From Mesorhizobium sp. M2D.F.Ca.ET.226.01.1.1 (lineage in GTDB: Bacteria > Pseudomonadota > Alphaproteobacteria > Rhizobiales > Rhizobiaceae): a stretch of 64,000 nucleotides of DNA. The first letter of the stretch is position 1; every line of letters begins with the position of its first letter. A program made the translations under genes and the position numbers. Below the pieces are notes generated by a model. The model ran no database searches. It worked only from the letters and a program-made list of their open reading frames with translations, and had not been told where the DNA came from. Shown piece after piece: positions 1-8,690 of the stretch. The DNA is taken from positions 372,001 to 436,000 of the forward strand of contig NZ_RZOY02000005.1 of assembly GCF_004022705.2 (NCBI RefSeq), in the 5' to 3' direction.

Positions 1-36
1 GCTTCAGGCCTGTTGACGCAGTTCTGCGGGAAACTG

Positions 37-786
37 CTACATCAGATCTCTGAGTTTGTAAGCGACCTCCGTTCGGTTCGTCGCCTTGAGTTTCTTCATG
101 ATATTGCGGATATGAACCTTGACGGTGCTCTCGCATAGATTGAGCTCGTAGGCGATGATCTTGTTCGCCTTGCCTTTGCGCAAAGCTTCGACGACCGCAG
201 CTTCCTTGCTCGTAAAGACGCCAGCCAGTGGCTTAGGCGAACTCTCCGCTGCACGGATTGTTTCTCGAAGAGCAAGCACGGCATTTGCTGGTACGAAGAT
301 ACCGCCCGCCCGAGCGAGGCTGATCGCCTCTGCCGCCACCTTCACCGAAACATTAGTCGGAATATAACCGCGGGCGCCGCTTTCCAGAGCTGTCAAAATG
401 TCGGCCGGAGCCTCTGAATCCGCCACGACAATGACTGGGACGGCGCCGATCAATGCTATGAACTCTTGCAGCTCGGATCTTACGATCGGGTCGGTTATGT
501 TTTTCCCGTTAAGGATGGCTAGGATCGCCGAGGCTTCGGCCTGCAAGTCCTGCAGCTCCAAGAAAGACCCGACCGCTCTCACCTGTACGACCGGATCAAT
601 AGAGAGGAGGCTACTTGCTAGACACTCCCGTTCGAGGATTCGCTTATCAACGATGACGACCAGGCTGTCGCCGCGATGACCTTCTTGAGTTTCGGCCAAA
701 CTAGCGCCGCCAAGATGCAGCGCGGGATCGTTCTGGTCCACCTCTATAGACTTACCCCAATGCCCGCCAGGTAGAGGTTGATTCAT
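37..786 (-). CDS. LuxR-family regulator with degenerate receiver domain
   Basis: Transcriptional regulator of 249 residues in two parts. The last ~60 residues (about 188-249) form a LuxR/GerE helix-turn-helix: FTSKEAAVVEAL, KANKIIAYELN, then the recognition helix STVKVHIRNIMKKL. Residues ~42-160 have the layout of a response-regulator receiver, but the usual acidic pair is reduced to one Asp (VVIVDKR), and the strand that should end in the phosphorylated Asp reads AILAILNGKN. I infer a receiver not controlled by ordinary phosphorylation; this is an alignment by eye. No histidine kinase lies next to it. The polysaccharide-type genes at 2.8-6.4 kb are possible targets by proximity only. The DNA-binding assignment is secure, the role is not. 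Confidence 0.85.
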   Translation of the reverse strand: MNQPLPGGHWGKSIEVDQNDPALHLGGASLAETQEGHRGDSLVVIVDKRILERECLASSLLSIDPVVQVRAVGSFLELQDLQAEASAILAILNGKNITDPIVRSELQEFIALIGAVPVIVVADSEAPADILTALESGARGYIPTNVSVKVAAEAISLARAGGIFVPANAVLALRETIRAAESSPKPLAGVFTSKEAAVVEALRKGKANKIIAYELNLCESTVKVHIRNIMKKLKATNRTEVAYKLRDLM

Positions 787-1261
787 CGTACCTACTCCAT
801 TTTACTCTATCGCTGTTGTTGTCTCCATACGTTATCCGGGCCCTACGACCCACCGCACCAACTGCTCGGCTAGAATTGCCAGGAAGACAGATCTTTAATC
901 CGTATCATCCCGGAGGATGATCCCCACCACGGCTTCCGTCCACAAACCCCAACCTGCAGCTGTATCTTACGAAGTTGTGGATAACTCCGCATTAAGAATC
1001 TGCACCATTAGAGTTAGTTAAAAAGCGGTAGAGTTAACCCACACCCATGCCTCACAAATTGGCCGCCTGTGGGGTTGGCGCGCCGATATTTCAATGACTT
1101 CGTGAATGACGGCCCCCGATGCTCAACTCGTGTCAGGAAGCCAGAAAGCCGACCGCTTGGTCAATTCGACCGGAAGCCAGCGGTTGCAAATTGGCCGATG
1201 CGACGATGTAGGCGATACTTCCTGCAGTTACGTGCCTCGCAGAACAGGCGCATGCGGCGCC
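787..1261. other. Intergenic stretch without a recognisable gene
   Basis: About 475 bp upstream of the LuxR-type gene. It is comparatively AT-rich around 960-1040. Short overlapping open frames occur on both strands but have no domain, no credible ribosome binding site and no similarity I can recognise. It presumably carries the promoter of the LuxR-type gene, but I could not pick out a convincing -35/-10 pair. Confidence 0.5.
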
Positions 1262-1686
1262 AAAGTTTTGGTTCGAAGCCGGCCTGCCGGGATCACCATC
1301 GCTGGCGCCGACGGGCAATATAGTCGCGCGCCTACTCAAGGGCGAACAGCTTTTTTGAAGCTCAGGCCTTACGGCGTGGGAACTGCCACACCGCATTGTG
1401 CAAGACCCTGACGCCGCGAGCGGGCCAATTCATCCTTCAGACCATGCAGCGTCAGTTGCGGCGTCTCACGCGGACGGGCCACGATGAAAGCACGGTGCGC
1501 TCCGGAACCCTCTTGCGATGTCCACGCATCTTGCCAGGCGCTCTCGAGCCAGTCGCCCGATGACGCTGCAACAACTTCACCGCCGCCGAAACCGAAATGC
1601 CGAACCGCTTGGCGGCCGGCCGGCGGCTCTCAACACTCAAACTCCGCTACGACCCGTTCGTGGAGATCGTCCGAATGAGGCCGCGT
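1262..1686 (-). pseudogene. IS630-family transposase remnant (N-terminal part, multiply broken)
   Basis: Reading the minus strand in shifting frames gives successive blocks typical of the N-terminal half of IS630-type transposases: RPHSDDLHERVVAEF, then SRRPAAKRFGISVSAAVKLL with TGSRAPGKMRGHRKRV, then RAFIVARPRETPQLTLHGLK, then HNAVWQF, and finally LFALE-stop-ARDYIARRRQRW. The blocks keep the order of the family but are separated by at least three frameshifts and several stops. The original start ATG is now ACG near 1686. The DDE catalytic half is absent, so the element cannot move by itself. I saw no terminal inverted repeats. It marks this arm as a place where mobile DNA has landed and decayed. 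Confidence 0.75.
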
Positions 1687-1787
1687 GATCAGATGCTGGC
1701 CTCCAATCCGGCCAGCTGTACCGGTCTAAGGTCGGGGCTGGCGCGACCCTGCTGGAGTGATTTGGTGCTACGGCTGGATCGCACAGC

Positions 1788-2723
1788 CTAACATTTGGCA
1801 AGGACATCGGGCAGTGCGATCGGACAGCTCACGCTGGCGGCTTGCCTGCGCCGAGCATCCCCCTTCATCCGGTTGGACTCGTCCAGCGGGAAGTGGAGGG
1901 CCTTAAGGAGTGCCCTGATTTCCTGTCGTGCCATCAAGTGCGACATCGTCGGCTCGGTTCGAAGCACCTGGTTCTCGAAATCATCCAGCGCGGTAACCCC
2001 AATGGTAAAGAACTCGCGAAAGGCGACGCGCTCGGAAATGCCGGCAGTGACCCGAAAGCCTAGGTCTGCTGAAAGTTGGCGCAGGCAACTGTCGATTTTG
2101 CGCTCGTTGCGAGACGCAAGCGTGGACATGCGGTTGCGGACCACGACCCAATCGAGACTTACGTCCTCTGAATAAAGGCGGCTCCTGCGGGCATCTAGCA
2201 CCACTAAGGCGTATTGTGAGTATCCCAGGATCTCATGGGAGAGCGGGTCGACCCTGGCAAGCACGTCGAAATCGAGGAACGAATCGTTCATCGGTGAAAT
2301 CAGCGTGTCTGCCATGCGGTGGGCCACTCGACTGAGGACTGTGTTCGCGCCGGGCGTGTCGATGACAACAAAATCGTGGCTGGCCGCGATTGAGGCGAGA
2401 CCCTCCTTGAGCTCTCTTACCAGAACGCTGTTGACATCTGCGGCTTCTGCCCGTCCGACAGGCGACACATGAAAATGGTGCGGCACAGGCAGGGTGATTC
2501 CCTTAAACCGTGCCCAGCGACGACGGTTGTCGACGTAGCGTGTCAGCGAAAGCTGGCGTTCGTCAAGATCAACCGTCGCAACGTTGTGACCGGAATCGAT
2601 CAACGCGATCGCAATGTGCATTGCGGTCGTGGTCTTGCCGGACCCGCCCTTTTCATTACCGCAGACGATAACACGCCCATTAGCGCGCCGCCGACCGTTC
2701 GATGTCCAGGCACCGGCCCTCAT
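1788..2723 (-). CDS. mipZ: MipZ-like P-loop ATPase (ParA/MinD superfamily)
   Basis: Protein of 311 residues. A deviant Walker A, GNEKGGSGKTTTAMH, begins near residue 23, followed by VATVDLDERQLSLTRYV, DTPGANTVLSR (switch II region) and MNDSFLDFDVLARVDP. The last is characteristic of MipZ, the ATPase that forms a gradient from the ParB-bound origin and keeps FtsZ polymerisation at mid-cell in alphaproteobacteria. The C-terminal DWVVVRNRMSTLASRN and LMARQEIRALLKAL also match that family. No parB or division gene is nearby, and the gene sits in the AT-richer arm, so it may be an additional paralogue rather than the chromosomal copy. The start at 2723 gives a short basic leader before the P-loop; a slightly later start is possible. 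Confidence 0.85.
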   Translation of the reverse strand: MRAGAWTSNGRRRANGRVIVCGNEKGGSGKTTTAMHIAIALIDSGHNVATVDLDERQLSLTRYVDNRRRWARFKGITLPVPHHFHVSPVGRAEAADVNSVLVRELKEGLASIAASHDFVVIDTPGANTVLSRVAHRMADTLISPMNDSFLDFDVLARVDPLSHEILGYSQYALVVLDARRSRLYSEDVSLDWVVVRNRMSTLASRNERKIDSCLRQLSADLGFRVTAGISERVAFREFFTIGVTALDDFENQVLRTEPTMSHLMARQEIRALLKALHFPLDESNRMKGDARRRQAASVSCPIALPDVLAKC

Positions 2724-2813
2724 CTCACATCCCTTATTGCCGACTGGATCTGATTGACGGCATCCGAATTTGCTCAGCCTCGGCCGGCGCGTCGCTATGA
2801 CGATAACGTGTGG

Positions 2814-5108
2814 TCAGGCGTAAACCCTTGCGAGACCGCTGTTTTCGGCTTCCGGCTTCGCGAATGCCTCGACTAGACCCTCCGTCTTGTCGAGATACTG
2901 GATCAACGCAGTTACGAGGTGGTAGAAGATACTTGCCGGGACCTCGGTCGCGGCGGCTCGCCCCTTTTCATCAATCCTGTCGATCCACAGGCCCACTGGC
3001 GCGGGATCGATATGCCACCTGAACAGGCGGGCAACGCGGGCTTCTATCTCAGGCTTTAGGTCTGGTCCGCCGACGCCGTCGAGCGCGCAGGCCGCTTTCA
3101 CCGCCTCGCATTGTGGCCAACTGCGCGAAAAGCGATCGAGAGGAATTCCATTCCGCGACACAGCCGCATAAGCCAGACCGGTGGCCCGGTTCAATCCACT
3201 TGATATTGCCGAGGAGTAGAGTTTTCTCGCGAGAGGTACCAAGTCTTTCTGGCCGCTTAGCAGCGAAAAGTCCACCAGCAGGGATGCCCATTCGAAATGA
3301 TGTCCGGGTTCTGTCCACTGGCCATCAGTACCCGGCAAAGGTTGCCAGTCGGGGTCGAAGCGCTCCCCCAGGGTCCAACTCTCCGCGTCGAAGAAATGAC
3401 AGCGGAAGAGATCGATGACGCGTGCTGCTCTGCGCAAATACGACCGCTCTCCCGTGACGTTGTACCAAGCGAGAAATGCTTCGAGCATGTGCATATGAGG
3501 ATTCGAGTTCCGCACAGCTTTCCCGCCTGGGGTCTCAAGAAAGCCGTTTAAACTGGCATCTTCCAGGTGAGTGTCAATAAAATCGAGCGTCTCATCGGCG
3601 AGCCGCAAGGCCTCGGGGTGGCCGCATCGATGCGCATGAGCAAGTGCCAGCAACACGCAAGAATGGTCGTAGGTATCCTCCTCCGGGTCACTCACACTTC
3701 CGCTAGGCTGAAGGGCGCGAACCCACCCACCGCGGTTGGTACGACCGTGACTGGCTATGAATTTGATGCCATGATCGAGAAGTTCATCGGCAGGTCCCGT
3801 CCAACCCCGTTCCTTGGCCACTGCGAAAGCGTAGATTTGACGCGCCATGGTTCGCATTCGCTTCGGTTTGCCAAGCGGCTTGCCATCGAAACTCAGTGCC
3901 TCGTGGAAGCCGCCGTGCACATAATCGACCCCCATCGTGGACCACAGCGGGAGGGTTTCATCAAATAGCCAGTGCTTGACGCGCTTGCGCCATGATCCGC
4001 TGATGATGACGCGATCTTCCGAGGGGGTGAGCTTCGTCTCGAGGCGTCCGCTCTTCTCCAACTGCTCCACGACCTTCCTGACGTTCTGGCTATGACTGAC
4101 AGGGGCAACAAACACTGCGTCGGCAGTCGCCACCACCGCGGCATCTTTCATCCCAATGACAGTCAGCAGCCTGCCTTGGCTTCTCAGATAACAACTGTCG
4201 CAATCCATCGCGACAACATCGCCCACCATCACATTGCCATCGCGGTCGGTTGGGCTCGCATCGAGCAGTGATTGCCACGATCCAAGATCGCTCCAGCCGA
4301 ACGTAGCCGCGACCATGGTGATCTCGCGCGCCTTCTCCACCACCGCGTAGTCGATCGAGACAGAAGGAATGGCCTCATACAAGCTCCGGGGCATATAGGT
4401 TCCCGACACATCGGTGCGCGCGGCTCGAAAGGCCCTCTCGGCCGTCTCCCAAATATCCGGCCGAAATTCGAGAAGCGCGCGCCGCATGGTTTCGGCACGA
4501 AAAAGGAAAATACCGGCATTCCAATAGAATCGCCCCGAAGAAAGGTAATGTTGAGCCGTTTCAGCGTCAGGCTTTTCCACGAAACGCGACACCGCAGCCA
4601 CTACGCCACCGTCTGGCGCCACCTCAATGTACCCGTATCCGGTTTCGGGGTGTGTCGGCTTGATGCCGAATATGACGATGTTGCCGCGCTCGGCAGCGAA
4701 TCTGCCTGACTCGACCGTTTCCCAGAATTTGAGTTCAGTCGATATCTCGTGATCCGAAGGGACCACAAGCAGAAGCGTGTCATGGCCGTATTCGTAAATA
4801 GTTATCAGCGTCGCCAGGGCTACGGCCGCCGCGGTATTGCGGCCGACGGGCTCGAAAATCGGTCTGCCGCCATTCAAACCCAGTGGAACAATGTCGGAAA
4901 GAATTCGATCGGCATGTCTTTCCGACGCGATCAGTTGGATCGGAGTGTCGCCAGTCGGCCGCGCCTTCAGGCGTCGCACCGTCTTCACAAGCATCGACCC
5001 GTCGCCGGAAAGATCATGAAATTGCTTGGGATTGTCTTCACGCGAAAGGGGCCACAGCCTGGAACCCACGCCTCCGCTCATGACGAAACTTACGATCCGG
5101 TCCGGCAT
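2814..5108 (-). CDS. Mannose-1-phosphate guanylyltransferase fused to an AGE-epimerase domain
   Basis: Bifunctional-looking protein of 764 residues. Residues ~1-350 are a GDP-mannose pyrophosphorylase: the nucleotidyltransferase signature MSGGVGSRLWPLSRED followed by NPKQF, then FVEKPDAETA and FYWNAGIFLF of the sugar-phosphate pocket. Residues ~385-745 resemble the (alpha/alpha)6 barrel of the N-acylglucosamine 2-epimerase/mannose isomerase family (HGGFHEAL, TYDHSCVLLALAH, NPHMHMLEAFLAWY, PGHHFEWA). Usual ManC/AlgA proteins carry a cupin isomerase instead, so the isomerase half is of a different fold. I infer GDP-mannose supply from mannose-6-phosphate or a related keto/aldo sugar for surface polysaccharide. 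No glycosyltransferase is present in the window. Confidence 0.88.
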   Translation of the reverse strand: MPDRIVSFVMSGGVGSRLWPLSREDNPKQFHDLSGDGSMLVKTVRRLKARPTGDTPIQLIASERHADRILSDIVPLGLNGGRPIFEPVGRNTAAAVALATLITIYEYGHDTLLLVVPSDHEISTELKFWETVESGRFAAERGNIVIFGIKPTHPETGYGYIEVAPDGGVVAAVSRFVEKPDAETAQHYLSSGRFYWNAGIFLFRAETMRRALLEFRPDIWETAERAFRAARTDVSGTYMPRSLYEAIPSVSIDYAVVEKAREITMVAATFGWSDLGSWQSLLDASPTDRDGNVMVGDVVAMDCDSCYLRSQGRLLTVIGMKDAAVVATADAVFVAPVSHSQNVRKVVEQLEKSGRLETKLTPSEDRVIISGSWRKRVKHWLFDETLPLWSTMGVDYVHGGFHEALSFDGKPLGKPKRMRTMARQIYAFAVAKERGWTGPADELLDHGIKFIASHGRTNRGGWVRALQPSGSVSDPEEDTYDHSCVLLALAHAHRCGHPEALRLADETLDFIDTHLEDASLNGFLETPGGKAVRNSNPHMHMLEAFLAWYNVTGERSYLRRAARVIDLFRCHFFDAESWTLGERFDPDWQPLPGTDGQWTEPGHHFEWASLLVDFSLLSGQKDLVPLARKLYSSAISSGLNRATGLAYAAVSRNGIPLDRFSRSWPQCEAVKAACALDGVGGPDLKPEIEARVARLFRWHIDPAPVGLWIDRIDEKGRAAATEVPASIFYHLVTALIQYLDKTEGLVEAFAKPEAENSGLARVYA

Positions 5109-5552
5109 GGTGCAGCGCTCTCCATAACTCGGTCGTGAGCTCCCCGGTGGGGATCGATCCCGAAAACAATGGATGCGCGCTGCAAAGATGTCTTTGCGGC
5201 CCGCATTCCGCCTATTCTAGTAGCCTGTCAGCACCCGAGCCCGTAGTGAATTCGGATAATTGTGTTGCCTGCTTGGGAGGCCATCATCGGATAAGATCGC
5301 CAAAAGGATGAGGTGGCATTTAAGGTCTGTTGAAAAGCATTCGTCACCTCGAACCCCGTCGGAACCAGTTAATCTCCTTCTGAAATGCCCAGGTTCACGG
5401 GCATGGCCATAGGGCGAAAAGCAACGGGGCCTTGGAGCTCGCAAGCCTTTGCACACGCTCCAGAGCCAAGCCATCGCTGGGTGACGGTTTGTTTTCCATT
5501 CAGCGTGCCGGATTTCGCAACCAAACATCGTGATCCGCCTGGCCAGGCGCAA
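5109..5552. other. Intergenic stretch, no gene recognised
   Basis: About 440 bp between two minus-strand genes. It must hold the promoter and leader of the guanylyltransferase gene (start 5108). The open frames in it lack domains and sensible starts. No inverted repeat with a T-run was found at the 3' end of the guanylyltransferase side. Confidence 0.4.
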
Positions 5553-6446
5553 TCAGATAGGATTGGCGAACGGGTCTACGTTCCCGGACCCTGCGACATT
5601 GCTGGCGCTGTCAATGTCGATAAAGCCATAAACGCCGCGCTGGATAATGTTGTTTGTGATTGTTATTCCAGAAATCGTGCCGTTTGGCTTCGCCCCATCG
5701 ACATAAACCGTGAACACGGGCAGCGAGATGTTTGGACCAGTCCCGGACGCTTTGCCTAATAGTTGATTGTGATTGACCTTGACCCCATCTATCGAACCGA
5801 AGTCGTTGGTAATCCACACGTCTGCATTGTCACGTCCGATGATAGTGTTGTTCTCAATCAAGACGTTCGCCTGCACCTTCGGATGCCCACCCAGTTGGAT
5901 ACCATCATAGTGTGGGTCAGCGCCGCCTGCTTGCAGGTCATGGATATAGTTGCCCTTTATGACCACGTTGGATCCCGGCGTGATACCGTTCTCGTAGCCA
6001 GAGATGTTGTTCCCGATCAGAGTCGAGCCAGATATGTCACTGGTGTCGATGCCGTAGGAGCCGCCGGTCTTACCCTGGCCTGTAATCGTGCAGCGTTCGA
6101 CCGTTAGGCCATCGGCACCCTCGTAAGCGTAGATTGGATGCCACCCATCGAAATTTATTCGGGAGTTACGGATCGTGACGCCTTTGGCCCTCACTTCGAT
6201 GTAGGTATTGATGATCTTGTTCTCGATAACTGTCCCGGCGACGGTAATGACGTTCGGTCCCGTGTAGATAGTCAGGACAGTTCCTGCCGGCACACCCGTG
6301 TTTGTGGCGTCGGGCCAATTATTTCCGTCGGAAAGGGGGAGAAGGCTCCGCGCCAATACGAGCCCCGCTCCGCTCCAATGCGAAGCAGCGCCAGTTTGGA
6401 AAACAATCGAGAGAGCGACAAGCGGAACGAATCTCGAGCTGTACAT
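5553..6446 (-). CDS. Exported right-handed beta-helix protein
   Basis: Protein of 297 residues if started at the ATG at 6446, which has an AAAAGGA ribosome binding site about ten bases upstream. The frame stays open to 6653, but that extension is arginine-rich and unlikely to be translated. The N-terminus (RFVPLVALSIVFQTGAASH) looks like a signal peptide. The rest is built of short repeats typical of parallel beta-helices such as pectate-lyase-like proteins: IRNSRINFDG, VERCTITGQG, LIGNNISGY, IKGNYIHDL, IENNTIIGRD, ITITNNIIQRG. Such folds bind or cut polysaccharides; no lyase catalytic set can be assigned by eye. Its position beside the GDP-mannose gene suggests a role with a cell-surface or host polysaccharide, which is inference. 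Confidence 0.75.
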   Translation of the reverse strand: MYSSRFVPLVALSIVFQTGAASHWSGAGLVLARSLLPLSDGNNWPDATNTGVPAGTVLTIYTGPNVITVAGTVIENKIINTYIEVRAKGVTIRNSRINFDGWHPIYAYEGADGLTVERCTITGQGKTGGSYGIDTSDISGSTLIGNNISGYENGITPGSNVVIKGNYIHDLQAGGADPHYDGIQLGGHPKVQANVLIENNTIIGRDNADVWITNDFGSIDGVKVNHNQLLGKASGTGPNISLPVFTVYVDGAKPNGTISGITITNNIIQRGVYGFIDIDSASNVAGSGNVDPFANPI

Positions 6447-6797
6447 TCGCCTGCAGTTCCTTTTTGGACGTCCCATCGCCCGAACGAAATTCGACGTCAG
6501 AGGCGGCCCGGCCCGGGGCGGGGTTGGCACCCGGGCCGAGCCTAACCGGCATAGGCGTTGGGTGGCATAAGAACGCCGGCTACGACCTATAATACGCCGG
6601 TCCGAAATCCAATCCGCCCTGCAGAAGGAGGTATGCCTCTTATATCGGTACATCCTAAAGGGTACCTCAGGGGGGCCTGGGCACCGCTAATCCGTCCGTC
6701 ATGTCTCGTTTCGGGCCAGCGATGTTGGCACCGGTTTTGCGTCGAAGACATTGGCCGCTCCATAACGGGGAGCGCGCAAGTTGAACAGGCAGCCGGG

Positions 6798-7064
6798 ATG
6801 GTAAAGGAAGGCACTGCGGACCCCACTCATGTCACATTCTTGACAAAGGTGGTGATCGATTTCTGCGCGAAGCATCAGATCGTTCGCATCGATCACCGCG
6901 AACAGGTGGCGGGTAGAGTGATGAGCCTCTTCGAACGGGGCGTGATCGATCCCGATCAGATTTCAATTGCCCTGGAAGAGGATAGGGCTGTGTCTCGCCT
7001 TCGCCGGTTTGTCTATCGGCTACCACGCTCTGACGATCGGCAAGATCCGAAGCTCGAGGGCTGA
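6798..7064 (+). CDS. Small conserved-looking hypothetical protein
   Basis: A frame of 88 residues from the ATG at 6798, open upstream to 6558 but with an unconvincing low-complexity N-terminus there. The central part, FLTKVVIDFCAKHQIV followed by AGRVMSLFERGVIDPDQI, looks like a compact helical domain and resembles small rhizobial hypothetical proteins with a Phe-rich pair of helices. A strong AAGGAGGT stands at about 6625, but it is immediately before another ATG with no spacing, so it does not settle the start. I cannot name a function. It lies at the edge of a decayed region and could itself be a remnant. Confidence 0.4.
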   Translation: MVKEGTADPTHVTFLTKVVIDFCAKHQIVRIDHREQVAGRVMSLFERGVIDPDQISIALEEDRAVSRLRRFVYRLPRSDDRQDPKLEG

Positions 7065-8690
7065 ACCATTCCATGCCGTGTCATTGGCTTGCTGGCCACA
7101 TATCGAGTCAGTCTTGCGTGACACAAAGCAAATCGCGGGGAGTGTGTCGGTCGAGCGGCCTGGCCGATCCCTCGTTCAGGCGTTTGTCGGCGATAATCAT
7201 GCATTCGGCGCCGTAGCCGGTCTCGCTAGGCAGGCCGGTGATGTCCCGCTTGGTCAGGAATGGCCGGTGGGGTTGTTAAGGCCGCCCTCATGGGCAGCCG
7301 TGCCAACGAGCGCGGCGAGTGTGAACAGGCGATCCATCGAAGCCGGATCGAGCACAAGTGGCTCCAGGGTTGGCCGCACGCCATGTATCTCGACAAGCTA
7401 ATGGCCGCATCGATAAGGCCTTCTACCACCCCGGTAGTCAGCACGGTGGCGAATCGAACAGACGCGACTGCTTCGCGAGATGGAGCGCCAGGTGGCAGGC
7501 GTGCTGGAAATGGAACGGTGGCGCCGATTTCCTGAGGGCCGGAATGACTGACTGGCTGATGCTTTCAGAGACCAAGCGTCCAGTCGGCTCGTGGCATCCT
7601 GATCGGCCGGTCAGGCTCGACCGACACAGCTTCGATCACCTCGGCCGCTGCCTTCAGAACCAGATCTGCGGAGCGCTCGACCTCATCGAGCCGCCTCATA
7701 ATCCGGAGGCGGAGACGCACGAGCTGGTGAACCTCGGCACGCCTGTCGCCAATAGTCAAAGCTTCAAAACGCAAAACAGCTACTCGAATCGCGATACACG
7801 CGGCTATCGTCGCTCAGATCGGTTGCGCGAGCGAGATCGCCATACGACGAAGCGCCTTCCACCTTTGAAGTATGGCGAGCGCGCCTGAGGACTAAAGCCC
7901 GAGCGTTTCTCCCGCGTCCAGCCTTGTGAAATCTCTCATCGGCCGACGCGTGGCCGATGCAAGCTCATCGCGCACTTCTTCGACCATGTCGATCGCAGCC
8001 GAAGGACCCGGCGCGCGAGCATTGCCGTCCCGGCATCGCCAAACAACTGGTGGTGAGGGATAGACGCTGGATCGAAATCGGCGATCTGCATGAGGGTCGC
8101 TCCTCAGTGTGCTGTCGGCGCGATCTTGAGCAGCCGACGTCGGGGTGCTTTCGCCCGTGCCTGGCCGTTTCGTACCCGGCTGCAAGCAAGGCCGACCGGC
8201 GAGGCTGTCGTCCTCGTCGGCATGGCCGTGGCCTGCTTCACGGAGAGTTCAGCCCGCTTGGCGCGCTGCCCGGAGCATCCGTAGGCGTTCGAGCGGAGAC
8301 CGCAAGGGCTCGGAATGGGTGGTCACGTTCTCCGCACTTCGAGCAGGCATTGCCATCCTGATCGGGGAAACATGGCCACCATGAAGGGCGAAGACGGCTC
8401 CCTCTCTTCTGTGAGCACTATGCCTACAATCCGGCGCAATCGATCGCCTTGTGATTCGATATTCTCTCCGCCTGACAGATCGCCGAAGTGGCAGACGGCT
8501 TCAACACTCTGGTCTGCGACAGAGCGGCTATAGCCATCGGTGGTACATCACACAAACTAACTATGTAGCACTCTACCGCTCACTGTTTCGGTCCTTGGAC
8601 GTGCGGCGATGATATTGGAACATGATCCGTTGAGGACTGAATCGACTGGTGCGTCGCGTTCACCAGGGGTCTTCACCGCCAGGGGGTGCA
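7065..8690. other. Decayed, gene-poor stretch of the accessory arm
   Basis: About 1.6 kb without an intact gene of known type. Conserved-looking pieces appear in several frames. Minus strand 7180-7260 gives TKRDITGLPSETGYGAEC followed by MIIADKRLNEG, preceded in another frame by MDRLFTLAALVGTAAHEGG. Plus strand 8404-8568 reads FCEHYAYNPAQSIAL, stop, FDILSA, stop, QIAEVADGFNTLVCD up to a final stop. These have the look of broken genes, but I do not recognise the families. The last ~100 bp should hold the promoter of the monooxygenase gene. Confidence 0.45.
7565..7774 (-). CDS. Possible small hypothetical protein
   Basis: A 69-residue frame with a TTG start. The translation is predicted to be helical (LVRLRLRIMRRLDEVERSA, then VLKAAAEVIEAV) and ends in WTLGL. 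The even spacing of hydrophobic residues in VERSADLVLKAAAEV is more gene-like than the shadows around it, and short rhizobial proteins of this kind exist. However, no ATG is available and the frame is closed by a stop a short way upstream, so it may be the 3' part of a broken gene. Confidence 0.25.
   Translation of the reverse strand: MRFEALTIGDRRAEVHQLVRLRLRIMRRLDEVERSADLVLKAAAEVIEAVSVEPDRPIRMPRADWTLGL

Noticed and set aside
7957..8361. 134-residue plus-strand frame in the decayed stretch
   Set aside because: Arg/Cys-rich translation with no domain; probably chance in GC-rich DNA.
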